Below are positions 1 to 5,725 of a stretch of 10,405 nucleotides of DNA, in pieces. Positions within the stretch are counted from its first letter, which is position 1. Every line of letters starts with the position of its first letter. The stretch covers positions 1-10,405 of the forward strand of contig JASJAL010000210.1 of NCBI GenBank assembly GCA_030067055.1, read 5' to 3'. The stretch comes from Kiloniellales bacterium (lineage in GTDB: Bacteria; Pseudomonadota; Alphaproteobacteria; Kiloniellales; JAKSBE01). The notes beneath the pieces were generated by a model. That model was not told where the DNA came from and did no database searches. It saw only the letters and a list, made by a program, of their open reading frames with translations. Made by a program: the position numbers and the translations under genes.

Positions 1-1787
1 TCGACCACGAAGATGGCACCGGGCATGTAGTCCATGGCCAAGCGAAGCTGGGTCTCTTTCTCTGCCAGACGCTTTTCGGCTTCCTTACGCTCGGTGATGT
101 CGGTATGGGCGACGATCAGCCCGCCCTCGCTGGTCGGCCGGTGGCGGATCATCAGCGTGCGGCCAGAGCCATGGACCGTCTCGCCGCTTTGGAAGCGGTT
201 TTGGCGGCGCTCTTCCAAGCGCTGGGCTAACCAGCTTTCCGGATCCGACTTGGCCAGTGGATCTTCGATCAAGCCCGCTTCAAGGCTGCGCCGCAGGAGT
301 TGCTCTTGAGTGCAGCCGACGATTTCATCCTTGGGCGGCGCGTTGGGATAGAGCTCGTGATACCTGTCGTTGCTGAAGACGACCCGCTCGTCCTTGTCGT
401 AAAGGATGATGCTATCGGTGAAGCCCTCAATGGCCTCACGAAGCCGCTTGGCTGTTTCCTCGGACTTGACCCGCTCGGTGATGTCGGTCACGACCGCGAC
501 GGTTCCGCCATCGCCCGTCGGGGCCCGCACGAACTCGACGATCCGACCGTCGGGAAGCGGTTCCTCCACCCGCTCGCTTTGCCCCTTGCCGTAGCTCTCG
601 ATCCGCTGCTCTACGAGCGCGTCGACGTCACCTGGCCCGTAGTCGCCGCGCTCGGCTCTGGCCCGCACCGTGTCGCGGAGCGAACCGCCGCTGCGGATTG
701 TCCCCTGGGGCAGCCCGTAGATCTCGGAAAAGCGGTCGTTGTGGACCCGAACATTGAGGTCCTTGTCGACCATGAACATGCCGCCCGGCATATTGTCGAG
801 GGCGAGCCTGAGTTCCGCCGTTCGCTCTCGGACGACGCGAGCGATTTGTTCGTTCTGACGCAGAAGAAAGAGGATGAAGAGGGTCAGCAGAACCGTCACC
901 AGGATGCCGCCGACCAGCACCGTGTCCGCGCGTGTCGAGCCCTTGCCGCCCTGAAACCCGTCGGTGACGTCCCACAGGAAGTTGAACCTGGTGCCCCCTA
1001 CGACACCGCGGATGGTGTTGGTCACCACCGTGCCTTCCGCGGCCTCATTCGGACCGAAGAGGAGCGTTGCTGAGTCCGGATCCTGAGCGGCGGTGCTGGC
1101 GGATAGCCGGAGCTCAAGACCCTCGAGTGCCTGGGTCTTGTAGAGGCCGTCGATCATCTGGTTCAGATCGACCAGCCCCAGAATCACGTAGCGATCGTAG
1201 GGTGCTTCAACAGCAATGCCAGGCACCAGCCAGGCGGTTCCGAGATCGTCGCGATAAAGACTGCCGATGACCGCCTGGCCCAAGTTTTCAAGCGCGGCCG
1301 CCACCGCTGGCGCGAGCGCCACGTCTTCCGACACGTCGTTGCCGACTGCTAGCCGGCCCTCTTCCGTGATCGAGTGAACCACCTGCCATGCCTAGCGGCC
1401 ATCGATGTCGGCAGGCGCCAGGATGACCATCGAAGAGGGGAAGAAGTCTTGTTGGTTGTCCTCCACCAGGGTGGCGGCGTCCCAGAACTCGTCCCTGGAA
1501 ACGTCGACGGAACCCTGGAACAGGGTCGCCATCGCATGGACCGGGGTCACCGAGGTCTCGATCCATTGCAGCAGCGTCGCGGTCAGCCGATCGGCCTCAG
1601 TGTCGGCCCTGTCGTCCCAAACCTCGGCGGCGTCCGTCCGGATGTCGCGGCTGACGACGTAGGTCCCGCCGAGGCCGGCGACGAGGACCAAGGCCAAGAG
1701 TGCACCCGTCAGCGGGGTCAGCCCGGCCCAGGCCGTTGCGCCGGCTCTCGGCTTGGCGGCAGCGCTTTGGGAGGAGATCTCGGACAC
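1..1787 (-). pseudogene. CHASE-type, tandem-PAS membrane sensor with an in-frame amber codon; partial at left edge
   Basis: Read from a GTG at 1787, the frame has a short cytosolic start, a membrane helix (about residues 27-46), a CHASE-like extracytoplasmic domain (about 55-280; SVTPVHAMATLFQGS then VSRDEF), a second helix (about 288-308, ending FILFLLR) and PAS domains of the PAS_7 type. PAS 1 starts near residue 329 (ALDNMPGG) and ends DITERV; PAS 2 starts near 455 and ends DITERK; PAS 3 starts near 577 and runs off the window. The output domain is outside, so kinase, cyclase or diguanylate cyclase cannot be decided. One TAG at 1392-1394 (codon 132) interrupts the CHASE domain, but the same frame continues as good coding sequence for over 460 codons on either reading of the conservation. 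Hence this is a recent nonsense mutation, a sequencing error or readthrough. The GTG start lies 16 nt after the torT stop with no clear ribosome-binding site, suggesting translational coupling. It is the likely signalling partner of the TorT-like protein. Confidence 0.75.
1392..1394 (-). other. In-frame amber (TAG) codon inside the CHASE sensor gene
   Basis: The plus-strand bases are CTA, read as TAG in the sensor frame. It follows ...ADIDGR and is followed in frame by AWQVVHSITEEGRL. No frame change is needed on either side. A single base substitution from TGG, CAG, GAG, AAG, TCG, TTG or a tyrosine codon would produce it. The 131-residue product ending here would keep one membrane helix and part of the sensor domain, and no output domain. 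Confidence 0.85.
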
Positions 1788-1803
1788 GCGAAGCGGCTTC
1801 GGA

Positions 1804-2928
1804 TCAGTTGACGTCGAAGGTCGCTTTGAAGCCCTTGGGCGCCAGCGACGTTGAGAGGTCGAAGTCGTCCAAGTTCTCCTTGTCGGTGACCACGACCACG
1901 GGCCCGACGTGCTTCAAGAAGGGCTTGCCCTCCAGGATACGCACGGCTTGGTCCATCGCGATGCGCGCCTGGATGACCTGCAGATCGCTGGGCGCCGCCA
2001 CGATGGCGCCGCGCTTGAGGCCGCGGTAGACCCCGGGGCCGAAGTAGTACGCCAAGACCTTGGTCTTGCCCCTGAGGCGCTTGCGCCGGACGATGCCAAT
2101 TGCCGCTTCCGCCGTCACCGTGGTGCCGACGATGTAGTCCACCTCAGGATGGCGAACCAAGGCGGCCTCGATTAGCTCTCCCTGCTTCTTCTTGCCCGTG
2201 TCTCCATAGGCGGTCGCCAAGATCTCGACGTTGGTCCCTTCGAGCGCCGCATTGAAGCCCTGGTCGCCTCGGGTCACCCAGCCGGCGCCTTTCGGCCCAG
2301 GAAACCAGAGAACTCGCAGCGGATCTTCTGATCCTCGATGCTGCTCGACCAAGTATCGACCGGCTTCGTACCCGTTGTCGTAATAGTCTCCCACCGTTCT
2401 TGCCGCGATCTCTGGGAAGGAGACCCCGTTGATCATGTCGATGATCGGAATTCCCTTGGCGTGGACCTTTGCGAGCGTCGGGTTCAGCTTGTCGAAGTCC
2501 ACTGCGCTGACGATCAGGGCATCGGGGCTATCCTCCAGGCAGGCCGAGATCTGCTCTTTCTGCTCGTCGAGGTTGCCGTAGCCGCCAGCCTCGAAGACGC
2601 TCAGGGTGACGTCCAGGCGCTTGGCCTGGTCCACCAGACCGTAGTTGACACCCAGCCAGTAAGCGTCCTTGAGATGGGGAATCGAGGCGCAGATCTTCCA
2701 TTCGCGGCTCGTGGCTTCAAGCTGCTCGTAGCTTTGCTTGGTCCGAGGGCTCGCCGTGTCGAAAGGCGGATCCCAGACCCAGACCGGGATCGGCGACCAG
2801 TCGGCGGCTCGCGCCTCCATCGGCAGCGCGAGCCAGAGTGCGAGCAGCCCAGTGGTGAGGACCCGGCCAGCGATCGGGTGGCGCGCGAAACGCCCTGCCG
2901 AGAGTTCTGCTTTCGTATATCGGTTCAA
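1804..2928 (-). CDS. torT: TorT-like periplasmic binding protein
   Basis: A 374-residue periplasmic binding protein of the LacI/RbsB-type sugar-binding fold (peripla_BP), closest by eye to E. coli TorT, which binds trimethylamine N-oxide and presents it to the TorS sensor. Shared blocks are WKICASIPHLKDAYWLGVNYG (78-97), EAGGYGNLDEQ (113-123), a cysteine pair (C80, C130), GYEAGRYLV (186-194), the RHPEVD...GT..TAEAA block (259-276), YRGLKRG (301-307) and SLAPKGF (361-367). The start is TTG at 2928: it is preceded by AGAGGTGAG at good spacing, and later ATG codons would cut the signal peptide. Basic residues, a hydrophobic stretch (23-36) and an ARA-AD site near 41 form a Sec signal. Length is slightly above E. 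coli TorT because of a longer N-terminus. The ligand is inferred: TMAO or another small osmolyte/amine oxide. It is first in a probable two-gene operon with the CHASE sensor. Confidence 0.85.
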   Translation of the reverse strand: MNRYTKAELSAGRFARHPIAGRVLTTGLLALWLALPMEARAADWSPIPVWVWDPPFDTASPRTKQSYEQLEATSREWKICASIPHLKDAYWLGVNYGLVDQAKRLDVTLSVFEAGGYGNLDEQKEQISACLEDSPDALIVSAVDFDKLNPTLAKVHAKGIPIIDMINGVSFPEIAARTVGDYYDNGYEAGRYLVEQHRGSEDPLRVLWFPGPKGAGWVTRGDQGFNAALEGTNVEILATAYGDTGKKKQGELIEAALVRHPEVDYIVGTTVTAEAAIGIVRRKRLRGKTKVLAYYFGPGVYRGLKRGAIVAAPSDLQVIQARIAMDQAVRILEGKPFLKHVGPVVVVTDKENLDDFDLSTSLAPKGFKATFDVN

Positions 2929-2947
2929 GACTCACCTCTCTTTTGCG

Positions 2948-2970
2948 GAACCTAGCCGACCTGCAGGTTC
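2948..2970. repeat. Inverted repeat in the torT leader/promoter
   Basis: GAACCT and AGGTTC form perfect 6-bp arms separated by 11 bases. It lies about 20 to 42 bases upstream of the torT TTG codon, so it would sit in the promoter or 5' untranslated region. It could be an operator or an RNA hairpin. The arms are short, so chance is possible. Confidence 0.35.
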
Positions 2971-3166
2971 GAATCCATGCTGCAGAGCGATGCCCGGCGG
3001 TCCGAAAATCGTGCGGTTTCGCCCGGTCCTTGCCCCCGGTCCACCGACGGACGGTCGATCGGCGAGCCGATTGCGTCCGCCGGCGCCCGGAAGCTTCCGC
3101 GCCGGGGTCTTTCGATGCACGCGAATTCGAGAACCCAAGAGACGACAACGAACACCGCGGCCCCGG

Positions 3167-3183
3167 GCGGGCCTTGGGCCCGC
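3167..3183. repeat. GC-rich perfect inverted repeat upstream of torT
   Basis: GCGGGCC-TTG-GGCCCGC: two perfect 7-bp arms with a 3-base spacer. Neither strand has a following T-run, so it does not look like an intrinsic terminator. It lies about 240 bases upstream of torT in the gene-free stretch. Confidence 0.4.
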
Positions 3184-3205
3184 GAAAGCTCAGACCTGCT
3201 CGGCT

Positions 3206-3224
3206 TCCGATCATCCTGATCGGA
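3206..3224. promoter_or_regulatory. Operator-like palindrome upstream of torT
   Basis: TCCGATCA-TCC-TGATCGGA: perfect 8-bp arms around a 3-base centre, 19 bp in all. This size and symmetry suit a dimeric helix-turn-helix regulator. It lies about 280 bases upstream of torT and about 300 bases upstream of the FNR box. The cognate regulator is unknown and none is encoded in the window. Confidence 0.4.
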
Positions 3225-3504
3225 CTGGCCGAGATGGCGATCAACGCCACGGGCATCCGCACTGTCCGCCCCGCATTTCTTTCAATTCGGGGGTGGGTCG
3301 GGAGTCGGTCAGCTTCAGACATCAGTGCCAAAAAGGGCCGCGCAGCGCCCGTTTCCGAAAGTGCGTGGTAGCGGTCGGTGACGGGGAGGCATGGCCCTCT
3401 TGCGCCCTTTCGCGCGTGTTCGCCAAGACATGACGAGCGATTGGTTCGTGGGCGTGACCTACGGTCTTCCGTACATGGGAACGCAACGACAGCCTGCCCA
3501 AAGG

Positions 3505-3518
3505 TTGATCTGTATCAA
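3505..3518 (+). promoter_or_regulatory. FNR/FixK-type operator (anaerobox)
   Basis: TTGAT-CTGT-ATCAA matches the FNR consensus TTGAT-N4-ATCAA at every conserved base; in alphaproteobacteria FnrL and FixK proteins use the same site. Its centre is at 3511.5. A -10-like TAACTT lies at 3541-3546, predicting a transcription start near 3553, which puts the box at -41.5, the class II activator position. The cytochrome c start codon is 105 bases downstream. The inference is that low oxygen switches on the cytochrome gene. Confidence 0.8.
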
Positions 3519-3540
3519 CATTGCTCTGATTCCCGGACTG

Positions 3541-3553
3541 TAACTTGCCGAGG
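3541..3553 (+). promoter_or_regulatory. Predicted -10 and transcription start of the cytochrome c promoter
   Basis: TAACTT (3541-3546) keeps the most conserved second A and last T of a sigma-70 -10 hexamer. With a start near 3553 it gives exact class II spacing from the FNR box. There is no good -35, as expected for an activator-dependent promoter. Confidence 0.45.
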
Positions 3554-3611
3554 CCGCTATCGAGGTCTTCTCCGTGAACGCTGAGAGGCCGCAACTGTTG
3601 GAGTTGGATGG

Positions 3612-3616
3612 GGAGG
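3612..3616 (+). promoter_or_regulatory. Ribosome-binding site of the cytochrome c gene
   Basis: GGAGG seven bases ahead of the ATG at 3624. It fixes the start and agrees with the signal peptide that follows. Confidence 0.8.
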
Positions 3617-3623
3617 AAACGCC

Positions 3624-4034
3624 ATGAAAATCGCCAAATTCTCGGCTCGCTGCCTGGCTGTGATCGCATCGTTCGCTGGCCTCGCCATGTCCTCTACGGC
3701 AGGACTTGCGGATGACGCGCAGAAATTCCACGGCGAGTACGAGTTCAAGACCTTCTGCGCCACCTGCCACGGTCTGGAAGGCAAGGGCGATGGTCCCATG
3801 GCGTCTGCATTGAAGACACCGCCCACGGATGTCACGCGGCTCACGGATGAGAATGACGGTGTCTTTCCTTACGACCGCGTGTTCGCGCAAATCCAGGGAC
3901 GAGAGGTGGCTGTGGTCCACGGCCGAGAAATGCCCCTATGGGGCGAACGCTATAACTTGGCGGTCCACGACCAGGCCATTGTGAGAGCTCGAATTCTGGA
4001 GCTTGTCACTTACATCAAGTCGATTCAGAAATAG
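3624..4034 (+). CDS. Periplasmic monohaem c-type cytochrome
   Basis: A 136-residue class I cytochrome c. Residues 1-29 form a Sec signal peptide (basic start, hydrophobic core, cleavage after GLA). The haem site is C45-A-T-C48-H49 (CATCH), followed by GLEGKGDGPMA, typical of the cytochrome_CBB3/cytochrome c subunit family. The distal haem ligand is very likely M103 in REMPLWG. It is a soluble periplasmic electron carrier or a small subunit of a respiratory enzyme; no redox partner is encoded in the window. The gene stands alone, with the next gene converging on it from the minus strand. An FNR box and -10 upstream suggest expression under low oxygen. It is divergent from the torT operon, but a functional link to TMAO respiration is only a guess, since TorC is a pentahaem protein and this is monohaem. 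Confidence 0.9.
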   Translation: MKIAKFSARCLAVIASFAGLAMSSTAGLADDAQKFHGEYEFKTFCATCHGLEGKGDGPMASALKTPPTDVTRLTDENDGVFPYDRVFAQIQGREVAVVHGREMPLWGERYNLAVHDQAIVRARILELVTYIKSIQK

Positions 4035-4588
4035 ACCGTCTTGCTCGTGACTTGTTGGGTCGGGGTCTCAAGACCAAGCCAACACGCCGTCGGCGTAGCT
4101 TCAGGCACGCCTCTCGTGCGGTTCTGTGTCTCAGCTCTTTGAGGCTTTCTGAGGATCCTGCGGATGCGGGCGCGACGGCCTTCGCCCTGCGGAGAGCGAC
4201 CATCAGGGTTTGGGGCGCTTGGTCGGGATGTCCGATCCTGAGCCCAAGCGGAACTCCGCAGCGGACGACGCGAGATCGGTCGCCGCCTCGGCCAGCCGCC
4301 CCTGCTTCGAAAGCCGGGGCGCAATCCTGAGGCAGCGGATCGAGGCTAGAAGAATGAGGACACTGCCTCCGGATTTTCCTGGGATTCTCCTGTCCCTGGA
4401 TTTCCGGAACAAAGGAAGCACGGATTAAAGCCAGGGAGATAAGGTTGGGCAGTCGCCCCAAGAATTCATCGCCACCACGCCAACGCCAGCAAACAGGTCA
4501 CGTCCATATTGCCGGGCGGGCAAGAGGCACGGCCGCCATCCCGCGTTAACCGGGCAATTCGGCGACAGGCAAGGCAGGGGCAGCGATA
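4035..4588. other. Gene-free stretch between convergent genes
   Basis: About 554 bases with no supported gene. Open frames on both strands have no recognisable domain and shadow-like composition. Short perfect hairpins occur soon after the cytochrome stop: GGTCT-CA-AGACC (4064-4075), ACGCC-GTC-GGCGT (4084-4096) and GCACG-CCTCT-CGTGC (4105-4119). None is followed by a T-run, so an intrinsic terminator is not evident. The AT/GC texture changes around 4360-4440, but I see no element boundary. Confidence 0.5.
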
Positions 4589-4598
4589 CTAGGTATCG
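4584..4598. repeat. Palindrome across the stop codon of the 97-residue protein gene
   Basis: CGATAC-TAG-GTATCG: perfect 6-bp arms with a 3-base centre. The minus-strand stop codon (4589-4591) lies inside it. There is no T-run on the minus strand after it, so it is not a classical terminator; it may be an operator-like site or chance. Confidence 0.4.
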
Positions 4599-4882
4599 GC
4601 ATCGCCCGGGTCTTTGCCGGCCGCACCGTCTCCCGCTCTGGGCAGGTCGATGATCCGGCCGACGGTGGCACCGGGTTCGAGGCCATAGCCCTTCCGCACC
4701 TCGACGTTGCGCAGAATCACCTCAAGGCAGGTCTTGTCGTCGAAGCTACCGGCGCCGGGATCGCCATACTTGTCCTTCAGCGTGCGATAGAGTTCCAGCT
4801 CGTTGGGGGTGAGCCGGCCTTCCACGGCGCCAACCTCCTCGAGCAGGCGCTTCACCTCGGCAAAATCGGCCAGACTGAACAT
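4589..4882 (-). CDS. Unrecognised 97-residue cytosolic protein
   Basis: I do not recognise the family. The start ATG at 4880-4882 is chosen because GGGGAG lies seven to eight bases upstream and because the translation before it (up to an ATG at 5158) has the arginine/proline/tryptophan-rich look of non-coding DNA. The protein begins with an amphipathic helix (FSLADFAEVKRLLEEVG), followed by a block LTPNELELYRTLKDKYGDPG (25-44), then SFDDKTCLEVILRNVEVRKGYGL (46-68), and an acidic, glycine/alanine-rich tail. There is no signal peptide or membrane helix, so it is probably cytosolic. One cysteine (C52) is present. It stands alone on the minus strand, 387 bases downstream of yjbQ and converging on the cytochrome gene. 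Codon use looks genuine for a GC-rich genome. Confidence 0.7.
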   Translation of the reverse strand: MFSLADFAEVKRLLEEVGAVEGRLTPNELELYRTLKDKYGDPGAGSFDDKTCLEVILRNVEVRKGYGLEPGATVGRIIDLPRAGDGAAGKDPGDADT

Positions 4883-5269
4883 CGCAAGGCTCCCCTTGGG
4901 GCAAACCAGCCCCGTACACGACCACCAAGGCCCAGCATGCCACAAGACAGGCCCACTGCCGACCAGCCTTTGGGCGTCGGCCGCCGGCCGTTTGGAGACC
5001 GAGCGTTCGGCATCTTTTATCGAGTTCCTTTGCCGGCGCGTCGGCATCTTGGCCCAGGCAAGGCGAGGTTGGTCCGGTCGGCACTGTGTGGGTCTTCGCC
5101 GCTTGAATTGAAGTTCGGAGGCGGATTGTAAGCAGAACGATGGTTGAGCATCGCCCACCGTCGCCAGGTCGGCTCTCGGCTCATCCGCGACATGGGCAGC
5201 AGGTTCGCCTTAGTCCGATACGCCCGACGGAACCGGACGTCACCGTTCGTGTATCCATGCCCGGGCCGG
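4883..5269. other. Intergenic stretch between yjbQ and the 97-residue protein gene
   Basis: About 387 bases holding the ribosome-binding site of the downstream gene and presumably its promoter. I find no convincing -35/-10 pair and no T-tailed hairpin after yjbQ. Open frames here are shadows. Confidence 0.5.
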
Positions 5270-5689
5270 CTATGCGCCGATCAGGTGCAGGGCGATCTCG
5301 CGGCGGTGGGCGGCGTGGCGGTGCTCGAAGAGGTAGACGCCTTGCCAGGTGCCCAGGGCCAGGCGGCCGTCCTGCAAGGGGATGCCGAGATGGGTCTGGG
5401 TCAAGGCGGCCTTGATGTGCGCCGGCATGTCGTCCGGGCCTTCGGCCGTGTGGCGGTAGAGCGCCGGGTCCTCGGGTACCAGCTTCGCCAGGAAAGCCTC
5501 CAGGTCGCGCTGGACGTCGGGGTCCGCGTTCTCCTGGATCAGCAGGGAGGCCGAGGTGTGCCGGAGGTAGAGGGTGAGCAGGCCGTTGCTCACCTTCTGG
5601 CCCCCAAGCCAGGCCTGCAGCGGCCCGGTGATCTCGGTCAGACCCTGGCCCCGGGTCTCGATGGCGAGACGGTCGTGGACCTGGCGCAT
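5270..5689 (-). CDS. yjbQ: YjbQ/UPF0047 family protein (secondary thiamine-phosphate synthase-like)
   Basis: A 139-residue protein matching the whole length of the UPF0047/YjbQ family. Landmarks are H44-TSASLLIQENADPDV (44-59), DLEAFL (62-67), H80 followed by EGPDDMPAH (83-91), GRLALGTWQG (108-117) and an EHR near the end (122-124). E. coli YjbQ has weak thiamine-phosphate synthase activity, which is why the family carries that name, but the true substrate of most members is unknown. The histidine and acidic residues form the conserved likely metal/active site. The ATG at 5689 is supported by AAGGAGGA at 5697-5704, seven bases ahead. The gene follows the histidine kinase after 36 nt, so the two are probably co-transcribed; a functional link is not apparent. 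It is soluble and cytosolic, with no signal peptide. Confidence 0.9.
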   Translation of the reverse strand: MRQVHDRLAIETRGQGLTEITGPLQAWLGGQKVSNGLLTLYLRHTSASLLIQENADPDVQRDLEAFLAKLVPEDPALYRHTAEGPDDMPAHIKAALTQTHLGIPLQDGRLALGTWQGVYLFEHRHAAHRREIALHLIGA

Positions 5690-5696
5690 GCCCGCA

Positions 5697-5704
5697 TCCT
5701 CCTT
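5697..5704 (-). promoter_or_regulatory. Strong ribosome-binding site of yjbQ
   Basis: AAGGAGGA on the minus strand, seven bases before the ATG at 5689. Near-perfect anti-16S match, so yjbQ should be translated efficiently even though it is second in the operon. A closer ATG four bases into the spacer is out of frame. Confidence 0.8.
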
Positions 5705-5725
5705 CCCGAGTCGATACGGGCACCA

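Larger units (their letters stand above)
2929..3623. other. Gene-free divergent intergenic region between torT and the cytochrome c gene
   Basis: About 695 bases without a convincing gene. Open frames here give arginine/serine/proline-rich translations with no recognisable domain, and they overlap each other on both strands. The stretch holds the torT ribosome-binding site, inverted repeats at 2948-2970, 3167-3183 and 3206-3224, a small TACGG-TCTT-CCGTA repeat at 3460-3473, an FNR-type operator at 3505-3518 and the cytochrome c promoter and leader. It is long for a simple promoter region. A decayed gene is possible but I cannot identify one. Confidence 0.6.

Noticed and set aside
300..1073. 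A 257-codon plus-strand frame opposite the sensor gene.
   Set aside because: Shadow of the PAS-domain coding strand, without a recognisable domain; the minus-strand reading gives clear PAS repeats.
2966..2976. GGTTCGAATCC, which looks like the T-arm of a tRNA and might mark a tRNA remnant or attachment site.
   Set aside because: Only two of the five T-stem pairs form, and no acceptor stem, anticodon arm or CCA end is present nearby.
3391..3433. A 13-codon frame (MALLRPFARVRQDM-like) with GGGGAGG upstream, ahead of the FNR box.
   Set aside because: The ribosome-binding site is only one base from the ATG, too close to work, and the frame lies upstream of the predicted promoter.
2717..3433. 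Several overlapping open frames of 67 to 231 codons on both strands between torT and the cytochrome gene.
   Set aside because: Low-complexity Arg/Ser/Pro translations, no ribosome-binding sites or domains, and mutual overlap; some run into torT in the wrong frame.
4015..4461. A 148-codon minus-strand frame and a 92-codon plus-strand frame after the cytochrome gene.
   Set aside because: Arg/Ser/Pro-rich with no domain and no start signal; the minus frame overlaps the end of the cytochrome gene.
4883..5158. An N-terminal extension of the 97-residue protein from an ATG at 5158.
   Set aside because: The extra 92 residues look non-coding, whereas the ATG at 4882 has a good ribosome-binding site.
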